Shown here one piece after another: positions 36,114 to 44,854 of a DNA stretch of 64,000 bases (position 1 is its first letter; each line of letters begins with the position of its first letter). The position numbers were made by a program, and so were the translations under genes. The notes beneath the pieces were generated by a model. It was not told the DNA's origin, made no database searches, and saw only the letters and a list, made by a program, of their open reading frames with translations. Location of the stretch: NCBI RefSeq assembly GCF_000282115.1, contig NZ_AKJY01000022.1:1-64000 (forward strand), read 5' to 3'. This DNA comes from Chryseobacterium populi. GTDB lineage: Bacteria; Bacteroidota; Bacteroidia; Flavobacteriales; Weeksellaceae.

Positions 36114-37022
36114 TTATATAATTAATTTTCTGTTTTGTTTTTCTAAAAGCAGATTTGCTCCTTCTATCCCCTGCAATCCTCCTGTGTGAAAGCACAAAAT
36201 TCTGCTGTTTTCAGGAAAATATCCTTCATCAATAAGCTCTGTCACTTTCTGCATCATCTTTCCCGTATATACCGGCTCCAGCGGAATACCGTAACTCTCT
36301 TTAAAATCATTGATAAAACGGATGTTTTCATCTTTTATTTTACCATAACCTCCAAAACCTGAATCTATTAGATCAAAATTTTTCTTTAAGGTTAATTCTC
36401 TGATTTTATTTTCCAGGGAAGAATCATCAACCGCTTTAAAACCTATAACTTTCTGATTATCTTCACAAAATCTGGAAATCCCGGCAACTGTTCCTCCGGT
36501 TCCTACTGCGGTGCAAAGATAATCAAAATCTTTTGTTTTGTTGTTCAGCATCATTTTCACGCCTTCTACAGCTTCCTGGTTGGTTCCCCCTTCCGGAATA
36601 ATCAATGCATCCGGAAATTCGTGGGTCAAAAATTCAGCTAACTTTTCTTTATTGCGGTACTCTTCACGGGTAATAAATTTTAAATTCATCCCGTTTCTTT
36701 TAGCAAAAAGTAATGTGGGGTTATCCCGCCATTTATCCTGTAGCTCTTCGCCTCTTATGAGCCCCAGGGTTGGAATTCCCGATAGCTTTCCCACAGCAGA
36801 AACTGCTGAGATATGATTTGAAAATGCTCCGCCAAAAGTGATGACAAACGGGTTTTCAGGATTTCTTTCTAAATAATGATTGATGTTATAAAACAGTTTC
36901 CAATATTTATTCCCTGAAATCTGAGGATGAATGAGGTCTTCTCTTTTCATAAAAAGCTTTACATTTTTATGAATTGGAATTTCCTGAATGGAAATCGTTT
37001 CTGTTGGAAGTTTTAACAGCAT
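36114..37022 (-). CDS. D-cysteine desulfhydrase / ACC deaminase family protein
   Basis: I use the ATG at 37022; an in-frame TTG lies at 37028. The 302-residue PLP enzyme has the Schiff-base Lys in S-G-N-K-Y-W-K-L, the F-G-G-A-F-S-N-H motif, the P-E-G-G-T-N segment and the G-T-G-G-T-V-A-G phosphate loop of the ACC deaminase/D-cysteine desulfhydrase group. D-cysteine desulfhydrase gives pyruvate, H2S and ammonia; ACC deaminase opens a cyclopropane ring. The two cannot be separated by eye. It is 7 bases from the glucosaminidase gene, so they are probably one transcript. Confidence 0.85.
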   Translation of the reverse strand: MLLKLPTETISIQEIPIHKNVKLFMKREDLIHPQISGNKYWKLFYNINHYLERNPENPFVITFGGAFSNHISAVSAVGKLSGIPTLGLIRGEELQDKWRDNPTLLFAKRNGMNLKFITREEYRNKEKLAEFLTHEFPDALIIPEGGTNQEAVEGVKMMLNNKTKDFDYLCTAVGTGGTVAGISRFCEDNQKVIGFKAVDDSSLENKIRELTLKKNFDLIDSGFGGYGKIKDENIRFINDFKESYGIPLEPVYTGKMMQKVTELIDEGYFPENSRILCFHTGGLQGIEGANLLLEKQNRKLII

Positions 37023-37214
37023 TTTCAACTTTAATTTAGCTCAAAGATTAAAAGTTTTAATGCAACAAAAATAACGCTTTTCAAATTTTACAGTGCATGA
37101 GTATTAAAATTTGTTTTTATTTAACTACCATCTTTCTTGTTTCAAAATCCATCCTTCAAAAAAGAGGTAATTCCGATTACACAGAAAAAACTCATCATTC
37201 ATATCTCATAACTT

Positions 37215-37541
37215 CTACAGATATTTCCGGAAGCTCCAAAATTGCCTTTTTTCAAGATAGGTCAGATCATGCTCATTTGCGTAGGCTTCTCTTTCAAATG
37301 AAATCCGTTTATAAGCCTGGTAGCCGTTTTTCAGTTTAAAAAACCAATAATAATATTCTGCAACATATAAAATATAAAAGAGAATAATCAACAATTCAAA
37401 TTGCTGTCTCAAATGAATTTTTTCGTGATTGATAAGTGTTTTATTTTCCTTATCTTCGGGTTTCCTAATGAAGATAAAGGGAAAAAGAGCAATACCGTTA
37501 ATTTTTAATTTTTTTAATGGCTTTTGGCATACAATTATCAT
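37215..37541 (-). CDS. Miniature membrane metallopeptidase-like protein
   Basis: A 108-residue protein with an H-E-K-I-H motif (39-43), a hydrophobic segment right after it (about 49-68), and downstream F-E-R-E-A-Y (82-87). This H-E-x-x-H ... E-x-E-A layout is that of M48/M56-type gluzincin peptidases, in which the later Glu is the third zinc ligand, but the protein is far smaller than any standard member. It may be a minimal peptidase or an inactive relative. It is monocistronic and divergent from the DUF5522 gene, whose start is 40 bases away. Confidence 0.65.
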   Translation of the reverse strand: MIIVCQKPLKKLKINGIALFPFIFIRKPEDKENKTLINHEKIHLRQQFELLIILFYILYVAEYYYWFFKLKNGYQAYKRISFEREAYANEHDLTYLEKRQFWSFRKYL

Positions 37542-37578
37542 AATAACAAATATAAAGTTTTTTGACTTAGAGATTTAA

Positions 37579-37764
<186 letters not shown>

Positions 37765-37765
37765 A

Positions 37766-38293
37766 ATGAAAAAATATATTTTTATTTTGTTAGCCTCGGC
37801 TACTTTGGGTTTAACTTCCTGTAGTCCTTTCCAGGTACGTTCAGATTATGCAGAAACAGCAAGTTTCCCTTCTTATAAAACCTATAAAATAAGAATTGAT
37901 GATCTGAAGCTGAATGATATTGATAAAGACAGAGTTTTAAATGAATTGTCAAAACAACTACAAACCAAGGGTCTTTCATCGGGAGAAAATCCTGATTTAA
38001 TTGTCAACGTAAAAGCCAATCATAAAAAAATAACAGATATTACCAACAATTCTCCTTACGGAATGTATGGTTGGGGTGGTCCTTTCGGTTGGGGTGTGGG
38101 AATGAGCAGAACCTGGACCAGCAATTATAATGAAGGTGCATTAATTGTTGACCTTATCGATACAAAAACCAATAAACTGGTTTGGCAGGGAATCGGAAGC
38201 GGAATTTCCGTGGATTCTCCAAAAGCTAAACAAAGACAAATTCCTGAGATCATGGCTGAGATTATGAAAAATTATCCGCCACAGAGAAAATAA
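37766..38293 (+). CDS. DUF4136 lipoprotein
   Basis: I start it at the ATG at 37766, which gives a proper lipoprotein signal (M-K-K-Y-I-F-I...G-L-T-S-C, Cys19); a longer reading from 37715 overlaps the previous gene. The 175-residue protein matches DUF4136, with Y-K-T-Y at the start of the domain, V-N-V-K-A-N-H in the middle and L-V-W-Q-G-I-G-S-G near the end. It has a Gly/Trp-rich insert (M-Y-G-W-G-G-P-F-G-W-G). The residues after Cys (S-P-F-Q) are not acidic, so it probably faces the periplasm. Role unknown. Confidence 0.85.
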   Translation: MKKYIFILLASATLGLTSCSPFQVRSDYAETASFPSYKTYKIRIDDLKLNDIDKDRVLNELSKQLQTKGLSSGENPDLIVNVKANHKKITDITNNSPYGMYGWGGPFGWGVGMSRTWTSNYNEGALIVDLIDTKTNKLVWQGIGSGISVDSPKAKQRQIPEIMAEIMKNYPPQRK

Positions 38294-38319
38294 TACGATT
38301 TAAATCAATCATTATAGAT

Positions 38320-38348
38320 AAAGTCAACACAGGTTTTGTGTTGACTTT
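38320..38348 (+). terminator. Terminator of DUF4136 gene
   Basis: AAAGTCAACACA (38320-38331), loop GGTTT, TGTGTTGACTTT (38337-38348), followed by ATTTTTTT: a 12-bp perfect stem. Confidence 0.88.
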
Positions 38349-38518
38349 ATTTTTTTATTAAAGAAAAAGTAATCATAAGATCTATTATGACTTCAGAGTC
38401 TATTCATTAATAATGATAGTCATATTAATCAAAATTCAATGCAAAACCTATTAAAATTAACAATAAAGTCATTTCTTATTCATAAAAATGTAGTATTCTT
38501 ACGGAAAAATTATATTAT

Positions 38519-40318
38519 ATGAAAAAAATTATCTTATTTCTTGCATGGGCCGGCCTTGTCCACGCACAGGCGCCTGCAGGATATTATTCATCTGCTAACG
38601 GTTTAACGGGAGCATCACTGAAAACCGAGTTAAGCTCGATTATCACCAGTGGACATCAGGATAAGGGCTATAGCGGTTTATGGACCGGCTATAAAACTAC
38701 AGATATTGATAAAACCTATGAAAATGACGGATCTATTATGGATATCTATTCTGAAAAGCCTTCCGGAACCGATCCTTATAAATACACTCCCGGAACCAAT
38801 CAATGTGGAACTTATTCAGTAGAAGGAAACTGCTATAACCGTGAACACATTGTTCCCCAGAGTTTATTCAGTGAGGCTGCTCCAATGGTTTCCGATATTC
38901 ATTTTATCAGGGCTACCGATGGAAAAGTAAACGGGATGAGATCTAATTATCCGTTCGGAAAAGTAGGAACAGCTACTTTCACTTCCCAGAACGGTTCCAA
39001 ATTAGGAAATTCTGTATCTTCAGGATATTCAGGGACTGTTTTTGAGCCGATTGATGAATTTAAAGGAGATGTTGCCCGTATGATCTTTTATTTTGTAACG
39101 CGCTATCAAAGTAAATTATCTACTTTCTCTTCCGGAAATATGCTGGGAAGCTCGACCTTCCCGGGACTACAGACATGGGAACTGAATGTATTACTGGCAT
39201 GGCATAATCAGGATCCGGTTTCTCAGACGGAAATCCTGAGAAACAATGCATCTTATACCTTCCAGGGAAACAGAAATCCATTTATTGATAACCCGAGTTA
39301 TGTTGATCAGATCTGGGGATCACAACAACCTTCTAACGATACTCAGTCTCCGACAACAGTGACAGGCCTTACGGTTTCAGGAAAAACATCGAGCAGCGTT
39401 TCTCTTTCATGGAATGCATCAACAGACAACGTAGGTGTTTCTTCCTATGCTGTTTATATGAACGGAAGCCTGAAAACTACGGTAAGTTCTACTTCAGCAA
39501 CGATTACAGCATTAAGTGCTTCTACATCTTATACTTTCTATGTGGTAGCAAAGGATGCTGCAGGAAATTCTTCATCCAACAGCTCTACGGTTTCTGCAAC
39601 AACAGATTCAGGAACGACTACTCCTCCAACCAACTGTGTGAACGAAACTTTTGAAACCATTCCGACGGGAACTTCATCAAGCTATTCTACAAGAACATGG
39701 ACTAATGGCGGAATTACATGGACTGCAACAGATGCAAGAACTGACCAGACCATTTCGAATAAGGCCATAACGGTAAGAGATGGTTCTTTAAAATCAAGCA
39801 GCTCTGCCAATGGTATCGGATCTTTAACGGTAACTACTCAGCTGAAATTCAGCGGAAGCAACGGAACTTTTAATGTTCTGGTAAACGGCACGCAGGTAGG
39901 AACTATTCCTTACAGCACTACGGCTACTACAACGACCATCAACAACATTAATGTTTCAGGAAATGTAACTGTAACCCTTGATAATAATTCAGCAAGCAAC
40001 AGAGTTGCAATTGATAACTTAAGTTGGGCTTGTTATTCGGGAACGGCAAAACAAAGCAATACTGTTTCTTCTGAATTAAAAATTGAGGCTGAAACTTTAC
40101 AAGTGTATCCGAATCCTATTTCCAACCAGGAGATTTTTGTAAAAGGAGATACAAAAAATATTCAGAAAGCTGAAATTTATAACCTTCAGGGGAAGGTAAT
40201 GCAGACTGTTGATCAGCCTTTCAAAAACAGCAGAAATTCAATCAGAATTAAAAGTTTAGAGCAGGGAATTTATCTTCTGAAACTGGATCAATCTACTTTG
40301 AAATTTATTGTTAAGTAA
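38519..40318 (+). CDS. Secreted endonuclease I with FN3 and T9SS tail
   Basis: A 599-residue extracellular nuclease. A signal peptide (1-17) is followed by an endonuclease I (EndA/BsnI-type) domain, about 20-265, with the catalytic His110 in N-R-E-H-I-V-P-Q-S. Then come a fibronectin type III domain (about 278-365), a beta-sandwich domain of about 150 residues and a T9SS type A sorting domain starting V-Y-P-N-P. It should degrade DNA or RNA outside the cell for nutrient use or biofilm turnover. It is monocistronic, with a terminator at 40338-40360. Confidence 0.92.
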   Translation: MKKIILFLAWAGLVHAQAPAGYYSSANGLTGASLKTELSSIITSGHQDKGYSGLWTGYKTTDIDKTYENDGSIMDIYSEKPSGTDPYKYTPGTNQCGTYSVEGNCYNREHIVPQSLFSEAAPMVSDIHFIRATDGKVNGMRSNYPFGKVGTATFTSQNGSKLGNSVSSGYSGTVFEPIDEFKGDVARMIFYFVTRYQSKLSTFSSGNMLGSSTFPGLQTWELNVLLAWHNQDPVSQTEILRNNASYTFQGNRNPFIDNPSYVDQIWGSQQPSNDTQSPTTVTGLTVSGKTSSSVSLSWNASTDNVGVSSYAVYMNGSLKTTVSSTSATITALSASTSYTFYVVAKDAAGNSSSNSSTVSATTDSGTTTPPTNCVNETFETIPTGTSSSYSTRTWTNGGITWTATDARTDQTISNKAITVRDGSLKSSSSANGIGSLTVTTQLKFSGSNGTFNVLVNGTQVGTIPYSTTATTTTINNINVSGNVTVTLDNNSASNRVAIDNLSWACYSGTAKQSNTVSSELKIEAETLQVYPNPISNQEIFVKGDTKNIQKAEIYNLQGKVMQTVDQPFKNSRNSIRIKSLEQGIYLLKLDQSTLKFIVK

Positions 40319-40337
40319 ATGAAAATTTAAATATAAG

Positions 40338-40360
40338 AAAGGCCGCAAATTGCGGCCTTT
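40338..40360. terminator. Bidirectional terminator after endonuclease gene
   Basis: AAAGGCCGCAA (40338-40348) with TTGCGGCCTTT (40350-40360), followed by CTGTTTTT. It lies between convergent genes. Confidence 0.85.
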
Positions 40361-40381
40361 CTGTTTTTATAGTACGTTTAA

Positions 40382-40714
40382 TTACTGTCCCATAATTTCT
40401 CTCATTCTTTCCTGGATCATCTGAGGATCTGACATCCCTTCCCAACCAAACATTGCAATCATTACAATATTAGCCAAAAGGTTTAATGAGCTCAGAATGA
40501 TACCGATGATACATAATATTCTACCGGTGCTTAAATTGCTGTAATCCGAATAAAGATCAGGGTTTTGCTGATATAAGGCGTTATCTTTTTTGTAAAGGGA
40601 TAATCCGATGATCCCTGTAATAAGTCCTACGATCCCGTAGCAACAACATCCGATAATCGATACTATTCCCAAAACAAGTACAGCTGTAGCGTTAGGTAAT
40701 TTTTGTTGATTCAT
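40382..40714 (-). CDS. CCC-motif membrane protein (DUF4190-like)
   Basis: A 110-residue protein with two membrane segments (about 10-38 and 68-92). The first contains G-C-C-C-Y-G, the Cys triplet that names this flavobacterial family, and the second follows I-L-C-I-I-G-I-I-L-S-S. The topology and repeats resemble DUF4190. Such proteins commonly neighbour DUF2752 proteins, as here, where the DUF2752 gene lies 28 bases upstream on the same strand. Function unknown; the cysteines suggest lipidation or redox interaction (inference). Confidence 0.8.
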   Translation of the reverse strand: MNQQKLPNATAVLVLGIVSIIGCCCYGIVGLITGIIGLSLYKKDNALYQQNPDLYSDYSNLSTGRILCIIGIILSSLNLLANIVMIAMFGWEGMSDPQMIQERMREIMGQ

Positions 40715-40742
40715 AGTTTATAATTTTAATGTTTGTGTTAAA

Positions 40743-41033
40743 TTATATGTAGATAAAAAAATGTTTGTAAAAGTAAGCAATTACCATTATAACCGAATTA
40801 ATAACGGCTAAAAAAATAATTGCATTCCCGTAATTTCTTTTTCTGTCAATAAAGTTGAGTCCTACCGTAAATAAAAAAAGCAATAAGGTATATACCGCAG
40901 GAAACATATGGAACGCTTCAGAGAACCGCCCTTCAAAGACCATTACAATCGCTCTTTGAGCACCACAGCCAAAGCATTCTATTCCTAAGAACTTTTTGCT
41001 TGGGCATGGTAACATAAAGTCTTCGATCTTCAT
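40743..41033 (-). CDS. DUF2752 membrane protein
   Basis: A 96-residue inner-membrane protein of the DUF2752 family. The conserved N-terminal motif is L-P-C-P-S-K-K-F-L-G-I-E-C-F-G-C-G-A-Q-R-A (Cys 9, 20, 23), with two or three TM helices after it. It is encoded just upstream of the CCC-motif protein and just downstream of the NADPH dehydrogenase, all on the minus strand. Function unknown. Confidence 0.88.
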   Translation of the reverse strand: MKIEDFMLPCPSKKFLGIECFGCGAQRAIVMVFEGRFSEAFHMFPAVYTLLLFLFTVGLNFIDRKRNYGNAIIFLAVINSVIMVIAYFYKHFFIYI

Positions 41034-41068
41034 TTCTTTTATTTTTTATTTAAATCGGGTTGATAAAA

Positions 41069-42121
41069 TTAAGAAGAAATTTTCGCTCTTAGATACTGAT
41101 GTGGAAAAAAACAGTCTTCTTTCATTTCAAATGAGCCCTGTACTGCAATATACGGGTTTCTTAAAATCTCCCGGGCTATAAATATCAGATCGGCATCGCC
41201 TTTTTGCAGGATTTCCTCAGCCTGTTCAATTTTTGTAATCAATCCTACCGCTCCGGTTTTCACTTCAGCTTCATTCTTTACTTTTGAAGAAAAAGGAACC
41301 TGATAACCATCAAAAACAGGAATTTTTGCTCCATGTATATTTCCGCCACTGGAAACATCCACCAAATCAACTCCATGTTTTTTCAGCTCTTTTGCCAGAT
41401 CCACGCTATCTTCAATACTCCAGCCATTTTCTGCATATTCCGTTCCTGAAATTCTTACGAATAAGGCTACATTTTCATTAAGTTCTTCATTCACCGCATC
41501 CACAATTTCAAGTAAAAACCTGATTCTGTTTTCAAAGCTTCCGCCATATTCATCAGTCCTGATATTGGATAAAGGCGATAAAAACTGATGAACCAGATAA
41601 CCATGCGCGCCATGAATTTCAATCACATCAAAGCCTGCTTTAACGGCCCGTTTCGCTGCTTTTTTAAAGTTTTGCACCTGATCTTTAATTTCTTCAACAG
41701 TCAGCACGTGAGGGATCCTTTCCGTAGGATGATAAGGAACCGGGCTTGGCGCTACTGTTTCCCATCCTTCTTCAACCGGAATCTGGATATTATTCCATGT
41801 AGAACCTTTCCTTCCTGCATGGGCAAGTTGTATTCCAATTTTGCTTTCCGAGTTTAAATGGATAAATTCAACAATTTTCTGAAGTTTTCCTGCCTGCTCA
41901 TCATTCCAGATTCCCATACAGTGATTGGTAATTCTTCCGCGGGGCTCTACTCCTGTTGCTTCCACCATAATTAAACCGGTTCCGCCCTGCGATCTGCTTC
42001 CGTAATGCACGAAATGGAAATCATTTGCCATTCCGTTTTCACATGAATACATACACATCGGGGACATTACCCATCTGTTTTTCAGCTCAACGTTTCTGAA
42101 TTTTATTGAAGTATATAACAT
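41069..42121 (-). CDS. namA: NADPH dehydrogenase, old yellow enzyme family
   Basis: A 350-residue FMN-dependent ene-reductase close to YqjM/NamA. Visible features are the N-terminal R-W-V-M-S-P-M-C-M-Y-S, the active-site pair in H-G-A-H-G-Y-L, the F-L-S-P-L-S-N-I-R-T-D-E-Y-G-G-S motif and the C-terminal A-R-E-I-L-R-N-P-Y. It reduces activated C=C bonds in enals, enones and nitro compounds and is linked to stress and detoxification. It is divergent from the cytidine deaminase gene about 100 bases away. Confidence 0.93.
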   Translation of the reverse strand: MLYTSIKFRNVELKNRWVMSPMCMYSCENGMANDFHFVHYGSRSQGGTGLIMVEATGVEPRGRITNHCMGIWNDEQAGKLQKIVEFIHLNSESKIGIQLAHAGRKGSTWNNIQIPVEEGWETVAPSPVPYHPTERIPHVLTVEEIKDQVQNFKKAAKRAVKAGFDVIEIHGAHGYLVHQFLSPLSNIRTDEYGGSFENRIRFLLEIVDAVNEELNENVALFVRISGTEYAENGWSIEDSVDLAKELKKHGVDLVDVSSGGNIHGAKIPVFDGYQVPFSSKVKNEAEVKTGAVGLITKIEQAEEILQKGDADLIFIAREILRNPYIAVQGSFEMKEDCFFPHQYLRAKISS

Positions 42122-42222
42122 TTCCGAATTGAATTTTGAAATTAAAACTGTGAAGAATAAATAGAGTTGTCCACGTTATTAAAAAGAACTAATTTTATCC
42201 CCCTTTTTTAGTTTCACAATAT

Positions 42223-42705
42223 ATGAAAAAAGACATACAGATCGATTACGAATATTTTAAAAATAGCAGTGAATTAAACGATATTGAGAAAAAACTTCTC
42301 GACAGGGCCAAACAGGCCAGGGAAAACGCATATGCTCCTTATTCCCAGTTTTTGGTAGGCTGCTCTGTTCTTTTGGAAAACGGAGAAATATTTTCCGGAA
42401 ACAATCAGGAGAATGCGGCTTTCCCGTCAGGACTTTGTGCTGAAAGAACAACTTTATTCTGGGTAGCTGCTAATTTTCCGGATCAGAAAATTAAAAAGAT
42501 CTTTGTAGTAGGCGGCCCAAAAGAATTCCATGAAAAGAATCCGCCCATCCCTCCTTGTGGAGCCTGCAGACAGAGCTTAATGGAATATGAGACCAAGCAA
42601 AATGAAAATATTGATCTTTATTTTTCAAGCATGAATGATGAAGTTGTCAAAGTACACGCCATTAAAGATCTGCTTCCGTTTTATTTTGATGCTACTTTTC
42701 TATAA
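42223..42705 (+). CDS. cdd: Cytidine deaminase
   Basis: A 160-residue zinc enzyme that deaminates cytidine and deoxycytidine to uridine in pyrimidine salvage. It has the C-A-E-R motif (Cys72, proton-shuttle Glu74) and P-P-C-G-A-C-R-Q (Cys112, Cys115) of the homotetrameric class. The N-terminal 25 residues form an extra helix. It is followed by the cobalamin riboswitch transcript, which has its own promoter. Confidence 0.95.
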   Translation: MKKDIQIDYEYFKNSSELNDIEKKLLDRAKQARENAYAPYSQFLVGCSVLLENGEIFSGNNQENAAFPSGLCAERTTLFWVAANFPDQKIKKIFVVGGPKEFHEKNPPIPPCGACRQSLMEYETKQNENIDLYFSSMNDEVVKVHAIKDLLPFYFDATFL

Positions 42706-42781
42706 TCACCAATAAGGCCAAAGGGCTGAAGGACGAATTTTCTTTTTTGATTTTCAGCTTTCTGGCATTTTACAAATAAAA

Positions 42782-42811
42782 TTGTCTATTCTTTTTAAAA
42801 ACTTATATTTG
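42782..42811 (+). promoter_or_regulatory. Promoter of cobalamin riboswitch transcript
   Basis: TTG at 42782-42784, 19 bases, then TATATTTG at 42804-42811. This matches the Bacteroidota TTTG-N19-TAnnTTTG promoter, placed immediately before the riboswitch. Confidence 0.7.
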
Positions 42812-42821
42812 CAAAAATTTT

Positions 42822-42964
42822 GGTTTTCAATCTATTGAAATGAAAAGGGAATTGGGTGTGACTCCCAAACTGTCCCCGCAACTGTAGACCACAATAAAAA
42901 ATTCCATAATAAACCACTGTGAAAACGGGAAGGTATGGAAAAGTGAAAGTCAGGAGACCTGCCA
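42822..42964 (+). ncRNA. Cobalamin (AdoCbl/B12) riboswitch
   Basis: The conserved cores are all present in order: AAAAGGGAA (42844-42851), the ACTGTCCCCGCAACTGTA segment (42868-42885), CCACTGTGAAAACGGGAAGG (42914-42933) and the B12 box AGTCAGGAGACCTGCC (42948-42963). The element lies just upstream of the BtuB-like receptor and, by family behaviour, lowers expression when cobalamin is plentiful. An SD-like GGAGGA at 42996-43001 could be the regulated ribosome site, but SD use is rare in this phylum. Confidence 0.96.
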
Positions 42965-43014
42965 GAATTAAAATTAAAAAAATATATTGCTTTCGGAGGA
43001 AAAGTAAAATAGTA

Positions 43015-44841
43015 ATGAAAAGATCTTTAGTCCTTTTTTTATCGTCATACAGTTATTTTCTTTGTTTCGGACAGGAGAAGACCATTGATACGGTTTATAT
43101 TTTTGACAACCAGATGAACAAGGTTAAACTTTTTCACAAGGTGACTACCATCACGCCTCAGGATGTTGAGAAAAATTCGACCAACCTTTCAGAACTTTTA
43201 CGTTTCCAATCCAACGTTTATATTAAGGAAAACGGGCGTGGGGCCGTATCTTCCCCTTCTTTCAGAGGAACGACCGCCCAACAGACCGCTTTTGTATGGA
43301 ATGGGATCAGTATCAATTCAAATTTCCTCGGACAGGGCGATGTTAATAATATCCCATTATTCGGTTATGACCAGCTTGATATAAAAGCTGGTGGCGGAAG
43401 TGTCGTTTACGGAAGCGGAGCTATCGGGGGAAGTATCCATTTAAACAATAATCTGGATTTCAACAGCGGATTTCATGCTTCTTTGTTTTCAGAAGCTGCA
43501 TCATTTAATACTTATAATAATTTTGCAAGAGCTTCTTACAGCAATGATCAACTGAGCTTTAAATTTTCGGGGAATCATGCGATCAGTGAAAATGATTATG
43601 AAGTAAAGGAATCCCAGAATTATATCAACCGTAACGGAAAGTATTCAAATACGAATTTCAATTTTGCAGCTGCTTATAAAATTGCCCCACACCAGCAAAT
43701 TTCATGGATTTCTGAGCTTTTTAACGGAAATCAACATTATCCTGTTTTTTTCGACAGCCAGACAAGAACAAAATATGAAACCCAGAATATACGCAGCCTG
43801 ATTTCCTGGGACTGGAATAACGCAAAATTCAACAATTCATTTAAAGCAGCTTATACAGAAGAAAACTTTCAGTATTACGGAAATATCAATGAGCCCAAAA
43901 CCAGTGGCGGAACGGGGAAAAATTATATTTTAAAAAATGACTTCAATTATTTTTTAAGCCCGAAATGGAACATTAACCTCATCACTGAATTCCAGGTCAA
44001 TAAAGGAGAAGGTTATCAGTCAGGAATCGGAGATGTAAGCAGAAATGTAGGATCTGTTTCCGGAGTGGTGCGTTATTTTGCTACGAAAGATTTACGTTTT
44101 GAAGGTGGTGTGAAAAAAGATTTTGTTGAGGATATCAGTTCGCCCCTGCTATTTTCTTTTTCAGGAAAATGGAATGCCTTAAAATGGTATACGGCTGATC
44201 TCAATGTATCAAGAAATTTCCGTTTTCCATCTTTTAATGACCTGTACTGGCAGCCGGGAGGAAATATTAATTTAAAACCGGAAACTTCTTATCAGTTTGA
44301 ATTGAGAAATCAGTTTAAAATTGCTGACATCAAACTTTCGGTAACTCCGTATTACATGAAAATCCGTGATATGATCACCTGGTTACCTTCTTCTTCAGGA
44401 TATTACCAGGCGACCAATACCTATGAAGTGGAATCTTATGGGCTGGAATCCCAGATTGAATATTATAAAAAGTTTGGAAAGCATGGTTTAAAGGCTAATT
44501 TAGGATATTCTTATACCCGGTCTACCAATCTTGAGCTCCAAAAACAGCTGATGTATGTCCCTTATCACAAATTTTTCGGAAATATCGACTATCAGTATGA
44601 TTTTATGAGATTATACGTGCAGGGAATGTTTAACGGGCTCACCTATACCGATACCAATGAAAAAAGAAATGATGCTCTGGACCCTTATTTTGTAATGAAT
44701 GCCGGGCTGTCTGCAACCATTCTTAAGAATTATACTGTAGGTATCAAGGTTAATAATATTTTTAATCAGATTTATCAGACTGTGGCTTATTATCCAATGC
44801 CCAAAAGAAATTACAGCATCAACCTGAATATCAATTTTTAA
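43015..44841 (+). CDS. btuB: BtuB-like TonB-dependent cobalamin receptor
   Basis: I start it at the ATG at 43015, after the riboswitch, which gives a signal peptide (M-K-R-S-L-V-L-F...L-C-F-G-Q); longer in-frame readings begin inside the riboswitch. The 608-residue protein is close to E. coli BtuB in length, with a plug (F-R-G-T-T-A-Q-Q-T-A-F-V-W-N-G) and a beta barrel ending S-I-N-L-N-I-N-F. It is the first gene under a B12 riboswitch and is followed 13 bases later by a BtuG-like surface lipoprotein, so it should import cobalamin or a relative. Confidence 0.92.
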   Translation: MKRSLVLFLSSYSYFLCFGQEKTIDTVYIFDNQMNKVKLFHKVTTITPQDVEKNSTNLSELLRFQSNVYIKENGRGAVSSPSFRGTTAQQTAFVWNGISINSNFLGQGDVNNIPLFGYDQLDIKAGGGSVVYGSGAIGGSIHLNNNLDFNSGFHASLFSEAASFNTYNNFARASYSNDQLSFKFSGNHAISENDYEVKESQNYINRNGKYSNTNFNFAAAYKIAPHQQISWISELFNGNQHYPVFFDSQTRTKYETQNIRSLISWDWNNAKFNNSFKAAYTEENFQYYGNINEPKTSGGTGKNYILKNDFNYFLSPKWNINLITEFQVNKGEGYQSGIGDVSRNVGSVSGVVRYFATKDLRFEGGVKKDFVEDISSPLLFSFSGKWNALKWYTADLNVSRNFRFPSFNDLYWQPGGNINLKPETSYQFELRNQFKIADIKLSVTPYYMKIRDMITWLPSSSGYYQATNTYEVESYGLESQIEYYKKFGKHGLKANLGYSYTRSTNLELQKQLMYVPYHKFFGNIDYQYDFMRLYVQGMFNGLTYTDTNEKRNDALDPYFVMNAGLSATILKNYTVGIKVNNIFNQIYQTVAYYPMPKRNYSINLNINF

Positions 44842-44854
44842 AATAAATATAGTA

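Noticed and set aside
42919..43014. N-terminal extension of the BtuB ORF
   Set aside because: It lies partly inside the B12 riboswitch and lacks a signal peptide; the ATG at 43015 gives one.
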